Assembly (NCBI GenBank): GCA_009692615.1
Contig: SHYW01000035.1
Span: forward strand, 1-44,429
Reading direction: 5' to 3'
Source: Deltaproteobacteria bacterium
GTDB lineage: Bacteria > Desulfobacterota > Binatia > UBA9968
Length of the DNA stretch: 44,429 nucleotides
Below the pieces are notes generated by a model. It searched no databases, had not been told where the DNA came from, and saw only the letters and a list, made by a program, of their open reading frames with translations. Position numbers and translations under genes: made by a program. Of the stretch, positions 35,529 to 44,287 are shown one piece after another (the stretch's first letter is position 1; each line of letters begins with the position of its first letter).

Positions 35529-37660
35529 CTAGTTTTGCCGCAATCGGTTTGACAAGTTTAGCCGCGGCGAATAAGTTTTCGATAAATTCACTCGCGCTTG
35601 AATCAACCCGCGACGGAGAGCCATCAATACAATATTTTGCCATTCTGTTGTTTAACTTCGCGCTATTTTTCGGCCCAGCGCTTCCCGGTTACGCTCAAAG
35701 CAACGCTGAAGGCGGACTCAAGGCGGAAATCAGCGCGGTGGCGATTCCTGCCAATCGCCGGCCGATGGCGACTTTTAAAATTACCGACGCCAGCGGCAAG
35801 CCGCTTGAATTGAACGCCCTCGACGCCGACAGCGTGAAGTTTACCATCGCGGTTCTCAAAATCGGCAAAGGCGGCGAACAGGATTATCAAAATTATTTGC
35901 TCAGCAGAGTTGCCGGCAAGAACTGGGTATTCAGAGGCGAAACCCGCAAGCCGGTGTTGAGCGAAACCATGCAGCCGGATTCGGATCAAGGCGGCAGCTT
36001 TGCGCGTTTGGCGCCGGGTGTTTTTACTTACACGTTCAAGTCGGCGCTGCCGGCCAATTTCAACCCGCGCGCGACGCACGTGCTGGGCGCCGAGATGACG
36101 CGCAACAATCGGCTGTCCGCCGCCAATCCGCTTTTCGAATTCATCCCCGCCGGCGGCAAAGTTCAGATGCGCCGGGAGCTGGCGGAGACCGCTTCGTGCA
36201 ATACCTGCCACGATCCCATGCGTTGGCATGGCGGGGCGGCGCGCCAGACCGGTTACTGCGCGCTGTGTCATACCTCGCAGTTGAGCGATCCGGAGACCGG
36301 CGAGAGTCTCGATTTCAAATTTTTGATTCACAAGATGCACCGCGGCAAGTATCTGCCCAGTGTCGGCGAAGGTAAGCCGTATCTTTTGGTCGGCGCCGAG
36401 CAGCGGGTGCGCGATTTTTCGAGCATTCGCACGCCGCGCATGGTGGTCACCGAAACCATTCCGAAAGAATATCGCGACTGCACCGGCTGCCACGCCAATC
36501 CCAAGGTTACCAACTGGAAAATCCAACCGTCGAGCGCGGCTTGCGTGTCGTGTCACGACAACGTCGATCTCAGCTCCGGCAAACATCACGGCCCCGGTCC
36601 GGCGGCCGACGGCAGCTGCGTCAACTGTCATCAACCGGACGGGCCGGAGTTCGGTCCGTCGATCACTGGCGCGCACACTTTTTCCGGCAATTGGAGCGGG
36701 CTGCCGGGGCTCGTTTTCGATATTTTAAAAATCGACGGCGGCAAGCCCGGCAGCAATCCAGTAGTAACTTTTAGCCTGAAAGATAAAAAAGGCGCGCCGG
36801 TGAACGCTGGCGAGATGAACAATCTCGGTTTAGTTCTGGCGTGGCCGACTACCGATTACAAAATGGAATTTCCCGAGGACGCGCGCAAAGCCGAGCCCCT
36901 CGGGAACGGCGTTCATACTTATAAATTTCGCTACACGATTCCCACCGACGCCACCGGCTCCGGCGCCATCGGCATTCAAGGCTATCGGCTCTACGATGTG
37001 AAACGGCCCAACGGCACCGTCGTCGAAAAAGGCCAGCGCAACGCCGGCGCCAACGTGGTCAAGTATTTCGCCATCACCGACAAAGAGCCGGTGCCACGGC
37101 GCATGGCGGTGAAAATCGAACGCTGCAACGTTTGCCACTTGAAGTTGCAGCCCCACGGCGAGCAACGCAACAACACCGAGTTTTGCGTGCTCTGCCACAA
37201 CGCCAACCACAACGATGAGGTAAAGCGTAAGGTCGCCAAGGGACCGATGCCGGCGGAGAGTGTCCATTTGAAACGCTTCATCCATCGGATTCACACTGGG
37301 CGAAATTTGGGCGAGCCATTCATCGTCTACGGCGGGCCGGCGGCGGCACCGGTGCCGGTGGACTTCGGCGATATTCGTTTTCCCGGCGACCGGCGCAATT
37401 GCGCCAAGTGTCACGAGCCCGGCGCCTTTGAATTGCCGTTGCCCGCCGGGGTGTTGCCGACTTTTATTCCCCAAGCGGACGGCAGCGTGAAGCCGTTAAC
37501 GCCGATCATGAGCGCCTGCGTCGGTTGTCACACGCGGGAACCGGCCAAGGCGCATATGGAAGCGCAGATCGCTTCGATAGGCAGAGAAAGCTGCGTCGTC
37601 TGTCACGGCCGGGGCCGGGAATTCGCCGTCGACAAGATGCATCGCAAGGGACGGGAATAG
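35477..37660 (+). CDS. Decaheme c-type cytochrome, OmcA/MtrC family
   Basis: A multiheme cytochrome with ten CxxCH sites, from residue 241 to 706 in this frame (CNTCH, CALCH, CTGCH, CVSCH, CVNCH, CNVCH, CVLCH, CAKCH, CVGCH, CVVCH). Five sit on each side of a beta-rich domain (about 410-560), and another beta domain precedes the first, as in OmcA/MtrC. The signal peptide (YFAILLFNFALFFGPALPGYAQS, residues 53-75) has no lipobox cysteine. The frame opens at ATG 35477 inside the MFS gene, but residues 1-50 look non-coding. A likelier start is ATA 35627, eight bases after CGGAG, or TTG 35549; unresolved. No MtrA, MtrB or porin gene is adjacent. Confidence 0.88.
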   Translation: MHGGDLFRRAAGARYSLTSFAAIGLTSLAAANKFSINSLALESTRDGEPSIQYFAILLFNFALFFGPALPGYAQSNAEGGLKAEISAVAIPANRRPMATFKITDASGKPLELNALDADSVKFTIAVLKIGKGGEQDYQNYLLSRVAGKNWVFRGETRKPVLSETMQPDSDQGGSFARLAPGVFTYTFKSALPANFNPRATHVLGAEMTRNNRLSAANPLFEFIPAGGKVQMRRELAETASCNTCHDPMRWHGGAARQTGYCALCHTSQLSDPETGESLDFKFLIHKMHRGKYLPSVGEGKPYLLVGAEQRVRDFSSIRTPRMVVTETIPKEYRDCTGCHANPKVTNWKIQPSSAACVSCHDNVDLSSGKHHGPGPAADGSCVNCHQPDGPEFGPSITGAHTFSGNWSGLPGLVFDILKIDGGKPGSNPVVTFSLKDKKGAPVNAGEMNNLGLVLAWPTTDYKMEFPEDARKAEPLGNGVHTYKFRYTIPTDATGSGAIGIQGYRLYDVKRPNGTVVEKGQRNAGANVVKYFAITDKEPVPRRMAVKIERCNVCHLKLQPHGEQRNNTEFCVLCHNANHNDEVKRKVAKGPMPAESVHLKRFIHRIHTGRNLGEPFIVYGGPAAAPVPVDFGDIRFPGDRRNCAKCHEPGAFELPLPAGVLPTFIPQADGSVKPLTPIMSACVGCHTREPAKAHMEAQIASIGRESCVVCHGRGREFAVDKMHRKGRE

Positions 37661-37738
37661 GCGCGACAGAGATTTGAGATAGAGACAGAGAACGGAGACA
37701 GAGATTGTGCGCCAGCGTGGCAACGCGGCGCAGAAATT

Positions 37739-38506
37739 TTAGAACGCGTCCTTCATTTTTCTTACCGCGCCGAAAACTGAAACCGGATCTGAGCCTGCGT
37801 CAGGCATAGCCGACTTCACGCTGGCTTGAATTTCTTGGCTATCCCAACGGAGAAACGGATTGGTCTGTTTCTCTTCCGCCATCTTGGCCGGCACCGTCGA
37901 CTGGCCTTGGGCGCGGAGATTTTTCACCTGCTCGTAGCGCGCCGCCAATTTGCCATTCTTCGGTTCCACGCTCATCGCGAAGCGCAGATTGCTCTCGGTA
38001 TATTCATGGCCGCAGTACACATTGATATCGTCGCCCAGCGCCATGAGTTTTTTCAACGACGCCTGCATCTGCGCCGGCGTGCCTTCAAAGAGCCGGCCGC
38101 AACCGGCGGTGAACAGCGTGTCGCCGCAAAACAAATTATCGCCGAATAAATAAGCCACATGGCCGGTGGTGTGGCCGGGAATGAAAAACACTTTGCCTTT
38201 GAGCTCGCCGATCTCGATCTCGTCGCCTTCGTCGACGCCGTCGGTCATACCAAAAACTCTCTCCCGATCGCTTTTGTGACCGTAGACTTTTAGTTGCCGG
38301 CTCGCCAACAACCCTTCGTTGCCGCCGGTATGATCGCGGTGGTGGTGCGTGTTCAAGATCGCCACGGGCGTCACCGCCGCTTGTTGGATGCGGCTGAGCA
38401 CGGGCGCCGCCTCCGAAGGATCGACGATGGCCGCCTGTTGGGTTTTTTCACAGACCAGCAAGTAGCCGTAGTTGTCGCGTAACAGCGGGATTTGAATGAT
38501 TTTCAT
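37739..38506 (-). CDS. gloB: Hydroxyacylglutathione hydrolase (glyoxalase II)
   Basis: Metallo-beta-lactamase-fold thioesterase, 255 residues, the usual glyoxalase II length. The metal motif THHHRDH (53-59: H54, H56, D58, H59) is followed by the C-side ligands in IPGHTTGH and FCGDTLF, and the HAGH C-terminal domain with YCGHEYT and a final KTNPFLRW-like segment (KQTNPFLRW). It hydrolyses S-lactoylglutathione to D-lactate and glutathione in methylglyoxal detoxification. With gfa it indicates glutathione metabolism. It is convergent with the cytochrome gene, with a 78-base purine-rich gap between. Confidence 0.93.
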   Translation of the reverse strand: MKIIQIPLLRDNYGYLLVCEKTQQAAIVDPSEAAPVLSRIQQAAVTPVAILNTHHHRDHTGGNEGLLASRQLKVYGHKSDRERVFGMTDGVDEGDEIEIGELKGKVFFIPGHTTGHVAYLFGDNLFCGDTLFTAGCGRLFEGTPAQMQASLKKLMALGDDINVYCGHEYTESNLRFAMSVEPKNGKLAARYEQVKNLRAQGQSTVPAKMAEEKQTNPFLRWDSQEIQASVKSAMPDAGSDPVSVFGAVRKMKDAF

Positions 38507-38739
38507 ATACCTATGATGACGATTTTTGTCGGTTAGCTGTCAGATATGAACAGTCGGTCCTTACCAAACCTGTCCGTGAACCACCTGAAAAACTCTACCA
38601 CAGCCCGCTCAATCCCGGCAAGTAACTAAACAAAAAGCTCTTTTTGCCGATTACCAGGGCAATGGTAGCGGCCTTTAACGGAGCGTCACGAAAATTGCTG
38701 TAGGATCAATGGTTCGGCAATCGAAGGAGAGATCTGATT

Positions 38740-39195
38740 ATGCTCGAAAGTACTTCTAAGCCCATCGAAGTGTTGCTCGTAGAGGACAATGCCGGCGACG
38801 TGAGGCTGACTCGAGAGGCGCTCCGTGAAGGTCCATTGGCTGTCAATCTGACCGTCGCTAAAGACGGTCAGGAAGCAATTGAAATGCTTTTCCGGCGTAA
38901 CGGCTTCGGCGACGCGATCCGTCCTGATTTGATTCTGCTCGATTTGAACTTGCCGAAAGTCGATGGCCGGCAAGTGCTGCGGGAGATCAAAAGCGATGCC
39001 GGACTCATGCATATCCCGGTGATCGTACTGACCACATCCCATGCCGAGTCGGACATCCAGGCGACCTACGGCGCTCACGCCAACTGTTACATCGCCAAAC
39101 CTGTCGACATCGAGGCCTTCATCGACATTGTAAAATTACTCGAAGAGTTTTGGTTCACTATCGTCAAGCTACCGGCCCATGACCCCGCGCTGTAA
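38740..39195 (+). CDS. Response regulator, Rcp1/CheY-like single domain
   Basis: A 151-residue receiver domain of the Rcp1 type (partner of phytochrome-like kinases). It has the acidic pocket in VLLVEDNAGDVRL, the phosphoacceptor D68 in LILLDLNLP, TTS at the switch position and K in YIAKP. The EDN.GD.RL.REAL signature and slightly long size are typical. It has no output domain, so it signals through another protein. The ribosome-binding site is AAGGAGAG before ATG. It is the first gene of a close-packed six-gene unit; the next gene follows within a few bases. Confidence 0.92.
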   Translation: MLESTSKPIEVLLVEDNAGDVRLTREALREGPLAVNLTVAKDGQEAIEMLFRRNGFGDAIRPDLILLDLNLPKVDGRQVLREIKSDAGLMHIPVIVLTTSHAESDIQATYGAHANCYIAKPVDIEAFIDIVKLLEEFWFTIVKLPAHDPAL

Positions 39196-39233
39196 CCATG
39201 ACCGAGATTAACATCAGGCATGAGGTGATGAAG

Positions 39234-40070
39234 ATGCGAAAACTAGGATCGAGAAATTTGTCGGCTGGGGCGTTGCTGATGATCGGCTTTCTGACCGCAC
39301 CGGTGGCGGCCGAGACCGTGAAAGTCGGCGGCACCGGCGCCGCGCTGGGCGTCATGCGCGTGCTCGGCGATGTCTACAAGAAAGACCATCCGAAGATCGA
39401 CATCGTCGTGGTGCCGGGGCTCGGCAGCGGCGGCGGCCGCAAAGCTCTGATCGGCGGCGCTCTGGATCTCGCGGTGACCAGCCGGCCCGGTAAGTCGGTG
39501 GAAAAAATCGACGGCGCCAGCGCGCGGCTGTATGGCCGCTCGCCCTTCGTGTTCGCCGTGCCGGTAAAAAATCCGCTCGGCAATCTGACGATTCAAGATG
39601 TCATCGATATTTATAGCGCGAAGAAAATTACTTGGGCCAACGGCGAGCGGCTGCGCTTGATCTTGCGGCCGCTGGCCGATTAGGACAGCGAGATTCTGTT
39701 TAACATCGGTGCCGACATGGAACAGGCGCTCAAAGCGGCGTACCAGCGCGAGGGCATGGCGATCGCTATGACCGACGAGGAAAGCGCCAACCTGATCGAG
39801 TCGACTCCCGGTGCCATCGGCAGCTCGACGATCTGTTTGATCTCAGCGGAAAAACGCGCTCTCAAAGCGCTGTCAGTGAAAGGCGTCGTGCCCAGCGCTA
39901 AAAGCATCGCCGATGGTTCTTATCCCTGGTTCAAAAGTTTTTATATCGTCAATAAGACGAACGGTTCAGCGACGGCGCGAGCCTTCGCCGATTTCGTCGT
40001 CTCGGCGCGCGGCCAACAAATCATCGCGAAGTTGGGACACTGGCTGCCCGAAGCCGGAGAGAAACGGTAA
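39234..40070 (+). pseudogene. PstS-like periplasmic binding protein, interrupted by an in-frame amber codon
   Basis: Phosphate-binding-protein-like (PBP_like_2/PstS type), about 278 codons. ATG 39234 has GAGGTGATG upstream; an earlier in-frame ATG at 39198 is possible. The signal peptide ends APVAA. The fold opening VKVGGTGAALGVMRVLGDVY and the GSGGGRKAL segment match the family. TAG at 39681-39683 interrupts it; the same frame continues to a normal C-terminus ending near 40070 (AFADFVVSARGQQIIAKLGHWLP). No restart codon with a ribosome-binding site is evident right after the stop. The ligand cannot be read; PstS-like proteins next to kinases can act as sensors. Confidence 0.78.
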
Positions 40071-40073
40071 GGC

Positions 40074-41366
40074 GTGATTCCAGCCGACCACAGATTGTTC
40101 GTTACCATCAGTTGGATTGCGGCGATTATCGGCGCCATCGTGGCGATTGCGCTGCCGCTCACCTATTTTTTGGGCGCTAGAAACGTTCTGTACGCAGTGC
40201 TCGAAACCGAGGCGGAGATCAACGCGCGCATTGCGGCACAAGTGGTGCGCGCCAATCCGGAGCTCTGGCGATTCCAGACCGGGAGACTGGAAGAATTTCT
40301 CAAGCGCCGGCCGCGCCAGGGCACGCCGGAAATTCGCCGAGTCGTCGATCTCGACGGCAAGACCGTCGCCGAAAGTGCCGACGCGCTCACGCCGCCGATG
40401 GTTTGGTATTTTGCCGATGTCATGGACTCCGGCGTCAAAGTCGGTCAGGTGGTCATCGGCCGTTCGACGGCGCCATTGTTGTGGCAAATGGCGCAGGTTG
40501 GCGCATTGGCGGCGCTTCTCGGCATAGCGATTTTCTGGGTGTTGCGCGTGCTGCCGATGCGGTCGCTGCGCCGGGCACTCGATGAGAACGGCAAGCTGAT
40601 CGAGGAGTTGAAACAACGCGAGGGCGACTTGTCGCGCGCCAATCAAGGCTTGCAACAGCGCGAAGCTGAACTCACCACTTCCAACGAAGAACTCCAGCAA
40701 TTCGCCTACGTGGCGTCGCACGATTTGCAGGAGCCGCTGCGCATGATCACCAGCTACACCACGCTGTTGGCGAAACGCTACAAGGGAAAGCTCGACGCCG
40801 ACGCCGATGAGTTCATCGGCTTCGCGGTGGACGGCGCCAAGCGGATGCAAGGCTTGATTCAGGATCTGCTGACCTATTCGCGCGTCGGCAGCAAGGGCAA
40901 TGAATTTGTCCCGACCGATTGCGAGTCGGTGTTGTCGACTACTTTAAAGAGTTTGGCGGTGGCGATTGCCGAAAGCGGCGCCGAGATTCATCACGATCCT
41001 TTACCGACGGTGCGCGGCGATGTCGGCCAGCTCGGCCAACTGTTTCAAAACCTGATCGGCAACGCGATCAAATATCGCAACGGTAATGCGCCCGAGGTTC
41101 ACCTGTCGTGCCACAAGCAAGGAAACGAATGGCGATTCAGCGTCAAGGACAACGGCATCGGCATCGATCCGCAATTCGCCGAGAAAGTTTTCGTGATCTT
41201 TCAACGATTGCACACCCGCGAGGAATACGAAGGCACCGGCATCGGCTTGGCGGTTTGCAAGAAAATCGTCGAGCGCCATGGCGGCAAGATTTGGCTCGAG
41301 TCGGAGCCCGGCAAGGGTTCGACGTTTTATTTCACCCTGCCCGGCAATGGAGGAAGCGATGTTTAG
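40074..41366 (+). CDS. Membrane sensor histidine kinase, first of a tandem pair
   Basis: A 430-residue kinase. TM1 is at about 9-33, a small periplasmic domain at about 34-135, TM2 at about 138-160, and a coiled coil at 165-205. The dimerisation and phosphoacceptor segment is FAYVASHDLQEPLR with H216. The ATPase domain shows an N-box (NLIGNAIKYR), DNGIGID and GTGIGLAV. The H-box form is that of phytochrome-like kinases, which pair with Rcp1-type regulators such as the one two genes upstream. The start is GTG, three bases after the PstS-like gene. The second kinase's ATG (41359) overlaps its stop, so the two are translationally coupled. Confidence 0.92.
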   Translation: MIPADHRLFVTISWIAAIIGAIVAIALPLTYFLGARNVLYAVLETEAEINARIAAQVVRANPELWRFQTGRLEEFLKRRPRQGTPEIRRVVDLDGKTVAESADALTPPMVWYFADVMDSGVKVGQVVIGRSTAPLLWQMAQVGALAALLGIAIFWVLRVLPMRSLRRALDENGKLIEELKQREGDLSRANQGLQQREAELTTSNEELQQFAYVASHDLQEPLRMITSYTTLLAKRYKGKLDADADEFIGFAVDGAKRMQGLIQDLLTYSRVGSKGNEFVPTDCESVLSTTLKSLAVAIAESGAEIHHDPLPTVRGDVGQLGQLFQNLIGNAIKYRNGNAPEVHLSCHKQGNEWRFSVKDNGIGIDPQFAEKVFVIFQRLHTREEYEGTGIGLAVCKKIVERHGGKIWLESEPGKGSTFYFTLPGNGGSDV

Positions 41367-42822
41367 GCTGCTGCGCTATTTTTCCCTGGCAAGTTTGGCT
41401 TGCGTCGCGCTGATCACGGCGCTGCTGGCGTTCTTTTATCGACAGGTCGCGCTCAACGATCTGCTCGAAACCGGCGAACGCCACAACGTCGCGCTGACCC
41501 GCGCGCTCGCCAACTCGCTGTGGCCCGAGTTCGGTTCGTTTCTCACGACGACCACGGAACTGAGCGACGACGCTTTGCGTCAGCATGCGGCGATCGACAA
41601 AATTCGCCATTCCTTATCACAGTCGGTCAAAGGGCTTTCGGTTCTCAAGATCAAAATTTACGACCTCCACGGTCGTACGGTTTTTTCCAGCGAAGCTAAG
41701 CAGATCGGCGAAAGCAAAAGCAAGAACGCAGGCTTTATTGCGGCCCGCTCCGGCATCGCGGCGAGCGAAATTACCCATCGAGACACGTTTAGCGCATTCG
41801 AAGGCGTCATTGAGAATCGTGACTTGATATCGAGCTATATCCCGGTGCGAGCGGACGGCGCCGACGGCAAGATCGAGGGAGTTTTTGAACTCTATTATGA
41901 CGTGACCGACCTATTCGACAAAATGCAGCGGACGCAGAACCAGCTGGTCGCCGGTGTCGTTCTCCTGTTGGGTGTGCTCTACGGCGTACTATTTCTAATC
42001 GTTCGCCACGCCGAAAAAATAATGCAACGCCAGCAACTGGCCCGTCAACGGGCGGAGCAGGCGCTGGCGGAAAAAGCCCAAGATTTAACGCGCTCCAATG
42101 CCGATTTAGAACAGTTCGCCTACGTAGCCTCCCACGATCTGCAAGAACCGCTGCGCATGGTCAGCAGCTACGCCCAACTGATCACCCGGCGTTACAAGGG
42201 TAAATTGGATGTCGATGCCGATGAATATTTTCACTTCATGGTCGACGGCGCCGATCGCATGCAGGCCTTGATCGCCGCTCTGCTCGTCTACGCGCGGGTG
42301 GGCAGTCATGGCAAAGAACTGCAGCGCACCGATTGCAACGCGGTGATGGAGCGGGTGCGCCGGGACCTGAAGCTCGCCATCGAGGAAAGCGGCGCGAAGC
42401 TGGTCGTCGAGCCGCTGCCGAGTGTCGCCGCGGATCAGGCGCAATTGGGACAGCTTTTTCAGAACCTGGTCGGTAACGGCATCAAGTTTCGAAACGGCAA
42501 CACGCCGGAAATCCGCGTGTCCTGCGCCGCTCAAGGCGACGACTGGTTATTCTCGGTGAAAGACAACGGCATTGGTATCGATCCTCAGTCTGGTGAAAAA
42601 GTTTTCACCATCTTCCAGCGCTTGCACAGCCAGGCGGAATATCCCGGCACCGGCATCGGCCTGGCGGTGTGCAAAAAAATCGTCGAGCGGCATGGCGGCA
42701 AGATTTGGCTCGAGTCGGAGCCCGGCAAGGGTTCGACGTTCCATTTCACGCTGCCGCGCGCGCCGGCCGTCGACGCTCTGGCAAACAATCAAAATAGCTT
42801 CGAGGCGAGAGTGGAGGGCTAA
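41359..42822 (+). CDS. Membrane sensor histidine kinase, second of a tandem pair
   Basis: A 487-residue kinase. ATG 41359 overlaps the first kinase's stop, with GGAGG five bases upstream. TM1 is at about 8-28, and a larger periplasmic domain (about 29-195) ends in ELYYDVTDLF, a dCache-like finish. TM2 is at about 200-222, followed by a coiled coil. The H-box FAYVASHDLQEPLRM has H259, and the ATPase motifs NLVGNGIKFR, DNGIGID and GTGIGLAV are intact. Catalytic halves of the two kinases are highly similar, and their 3' DNA shares a 50-base identical block (41277-41326 and 42691-42740). The sensor domains differ. Confidence 0.92.
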   Translation: MFRLLRYFSLASLACVALITALLAFFYRQVALNDLLETGERHNVALTRALANSLWPEFGSFLTTTTELSDDALRQHAAIDKIRHSLSQSVKGLSVLKIKIYDLHGRTVFSSEAKQIGESKSKNAGFIAARSGIAASEITHRDTFSAFEGVIENRDLISSYIPVRADGADGKIEGVFELYYDVTDLFDKMQRTQNQLVAGVVLLLGVLYGVLFLIVRHAEKIMQRQQLARQRAEQALAEKAQDLTRSNADLEQFAYVASHDLQEPLRMVSSYAQLITRRYKGKLDVDADEYFHFMVDGADRMQALIAALLVYARVGSHGKELQRTDCNAVMERVRRDLKLAIEESGAKLVVEPLPSVAADQAQLGQLFQNLVGNGIKFRNGNTPEIRVSCAAQGDDWLFSVKDNGIGIDPQSGEKVFTIFQRLHSQAEYPGTGIGLAVCKKIVERHGGKIWLESEPGKGSTFHFTLPRAPAVDALANNQNSFEARVEG

Positions 42823-42825
42823 CGA

Positions 42826-43812
42826 ATGCAGCGATTTCGATGGCAAATAAAATTATTGGCGCTGATCTGCCTTGCGATCTTGGCGAGGGACCGAACTTCA
42901 GTGTTGGCGCAGAGTGCCAATCCGGTCGTCGGTATCCTCAGCGGCGGCAAGTCTTGGGTGCCGGTGGTCGCCGGAATGAAAGAGGGAATGGAGCGGCTCG
43001 GATTCAAAGACCATAAAAATATTTCCTATCTCGCCGAAGATTCCAAGGGCGAGATCACCGACCTCGTCAGTCAAGCGAAACGGCTGGTGGACGCCAAAGC
43101 TGACGTCATTTTCGCGCTGCCAACAGCTCATGCCGAAGCGGCGATGAAAGTTACGACGACTTTGCCGGTGGTCTTTGCTTGGGCGTCGGATCCGATCCGT
43201 TCCGGACTGATCGCCAGCTTTGCGGCGTCAAAAAATAATCTCACCGGCGTTACCAGCTACTCTGGGCCGTTGAGTGAAAAACGGCTCGAACTGCTGAAGG
43301 AGATTATGCCCAGCGTCAAGCGGGTGCTTGCGCCGGTGTCTCCGAAAGAGATTGCTTCCGAGGTCTCCTATCAATACGCCGAAGCGGCGGCCAAACGGAT
43401 CGGCTTGCAACTGATTCGCCGCGAGGTTTCGAGCAAGGCGGAAGTCGAAAAATTTCTCGCGGAAAAACACAAAGGCGCGGTGGACGCGATTTTATTTCTG
43501 CCGTCGGTGCTGTTGCTCAATCAGATCGATCAACTAATCGCCAAATCCAAGGAAGAGAAACTACCCCTGGCGGTGACCGCGGAAGACATCGTTGAGCGCG
43601 GCGCGCTTTTCAACTACGGGCCGGATTTTCGCCTGGTCGGAATGCAAAGCGCGCGGCTGCTGGCCAAAGTGCTCAAAGGGGAGAAGCCGCAAAATATCCC
43701 GTCGGAAATTCCCGAGAAATTTTTGCTTACGTTAAATAGCCGTACGTTAAAGCTTCTGGGGATGAAAATTCCCCAGACTTTAGCGGGCCGCATCGATCGC
43801 CTGGTGGAATAG
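42826..43812 (+). CDS. TrpX-type substrate-binding protein (PF04392), first copy
   Basis: Periplasmic binding protein of 328 residues. The signal peptide (LLALICLAILARDRTSVLAQ) is followed by the opening VVGILSGGKSWVPVVAGMKEGMERLGF, the DSKGEITDL segment, PVVFAWASDPI, and the C-terminal IPSEIPEKFLLTLN...AGRIDRLVE. Such proteins bind small organic ligands for ABC transporters of the YckK/TrpXYZ type, but no permease or ATPase is nearby. It starts three bases after the kinase stop. A paralogue follows 32 bases later. Confidence 0.88.
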   Translation: MQRFRWQIKLLALICLAILARDRTSVLAQSANPVVGILSGGKSWVPVVAGMKEGMERLGFKDHKNISYLAEDSKGEITDLVSQAKRLVDAKADVIFALPTAHAEAAMKVTTTLPVVFAWASDPIRSGLIASFAASKNNLTGVTSYSGPLSEKRLELLKEIMPSVKRVLAPVSPKEIASEVSYQYAEAAAKRIGLQLIRREVSSKAEVEKFLAEKHKGAVDAILFLPSVLLLNQIDQLIAKSKEEKLPLAVTAEDIVERGALFNYGPDFRLVGMQSARLLAKVLKGEKPQNIPSEIPEKFLLTLNSRTLKLLGMKIPQTLAGRIDRLVE

Positions 43813-43844
43813 ACAATTCGCTTAAATTAGGAGTGAAGAACAAT

Positions 43845-44287
43845 ATGAATCGTTATCGTTCCATTAATGCCGACCTCGTTTGCGGCGTCATTGCGCTGCT
43901 GGGGATGGTCGCCGGGATTGTTCCGCCTTCAATCCAGGCCGGTCCTGCGGTCATCGGAGTGCTTACGCCCGGCGGCAGCTACGATCCGGTTCTGGAGGGC
44001 CTCCGCGAGGGTATGGCCAAGCTCGGCTTCAAAGAGGGCAGAGAGATTAGTTATGTCGTCGAGGATAGCAAGGGCGACGTAAAGTCATTCGAGGCGCGCG
44101 CCATGAAGCTTATCGAGAGCAAACCGGATGGGATTTTTACCGTGACGACGATGCCAACCTTGGCTGTGAAGAAAGCGACGCAGACGATTCCGATCGTGTT
44201 CAGCGTCATCGGCGACCCAATTCAAGTCGGTGTCGTTGCCAGTTTCGCCTCGTCGCAGAATAACTTGACGGGGGTCGCATCGCTTAA
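43845..44287 (+). pseudogene. TrpX-type substrate-binding protein, second copy, cut by the insertion sequence
   Basis: The 5' part (about 147 codons) of a paralogue of the previous gene: the signal peptide ends PPSIQA, then VIGVLTPGGSYDPVLEGLREGMAKLGF, EDSKGDVKSF and TIPIVFSVIGDPI. The reading frame passes GVASL and enters the insertion sequence at 44288, where it soon stops. Start ATG 43845 follows an AGGAG; a GTG at 43833 is an alternative. The lost 3' half is beyond the contig. Confidence 0.82.

Noticed and set aside
37661-37738. Purine-rich GAGACAGAG repeats between the cytochrome gene and gloB
   Set aside because: Too short and irregular to call a repeat array; no stem followed by a T-run for a terminator.
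24759-39683. TAG recoding (for example pyrrolysine or a suppressor) in the desaturase and PstS-like genes
   Set aside because: TAG is the normal stop of thrS, pheT, the flavoprotein and a kinase in this window, and neither gene belongs to a known pyrrolysine family.
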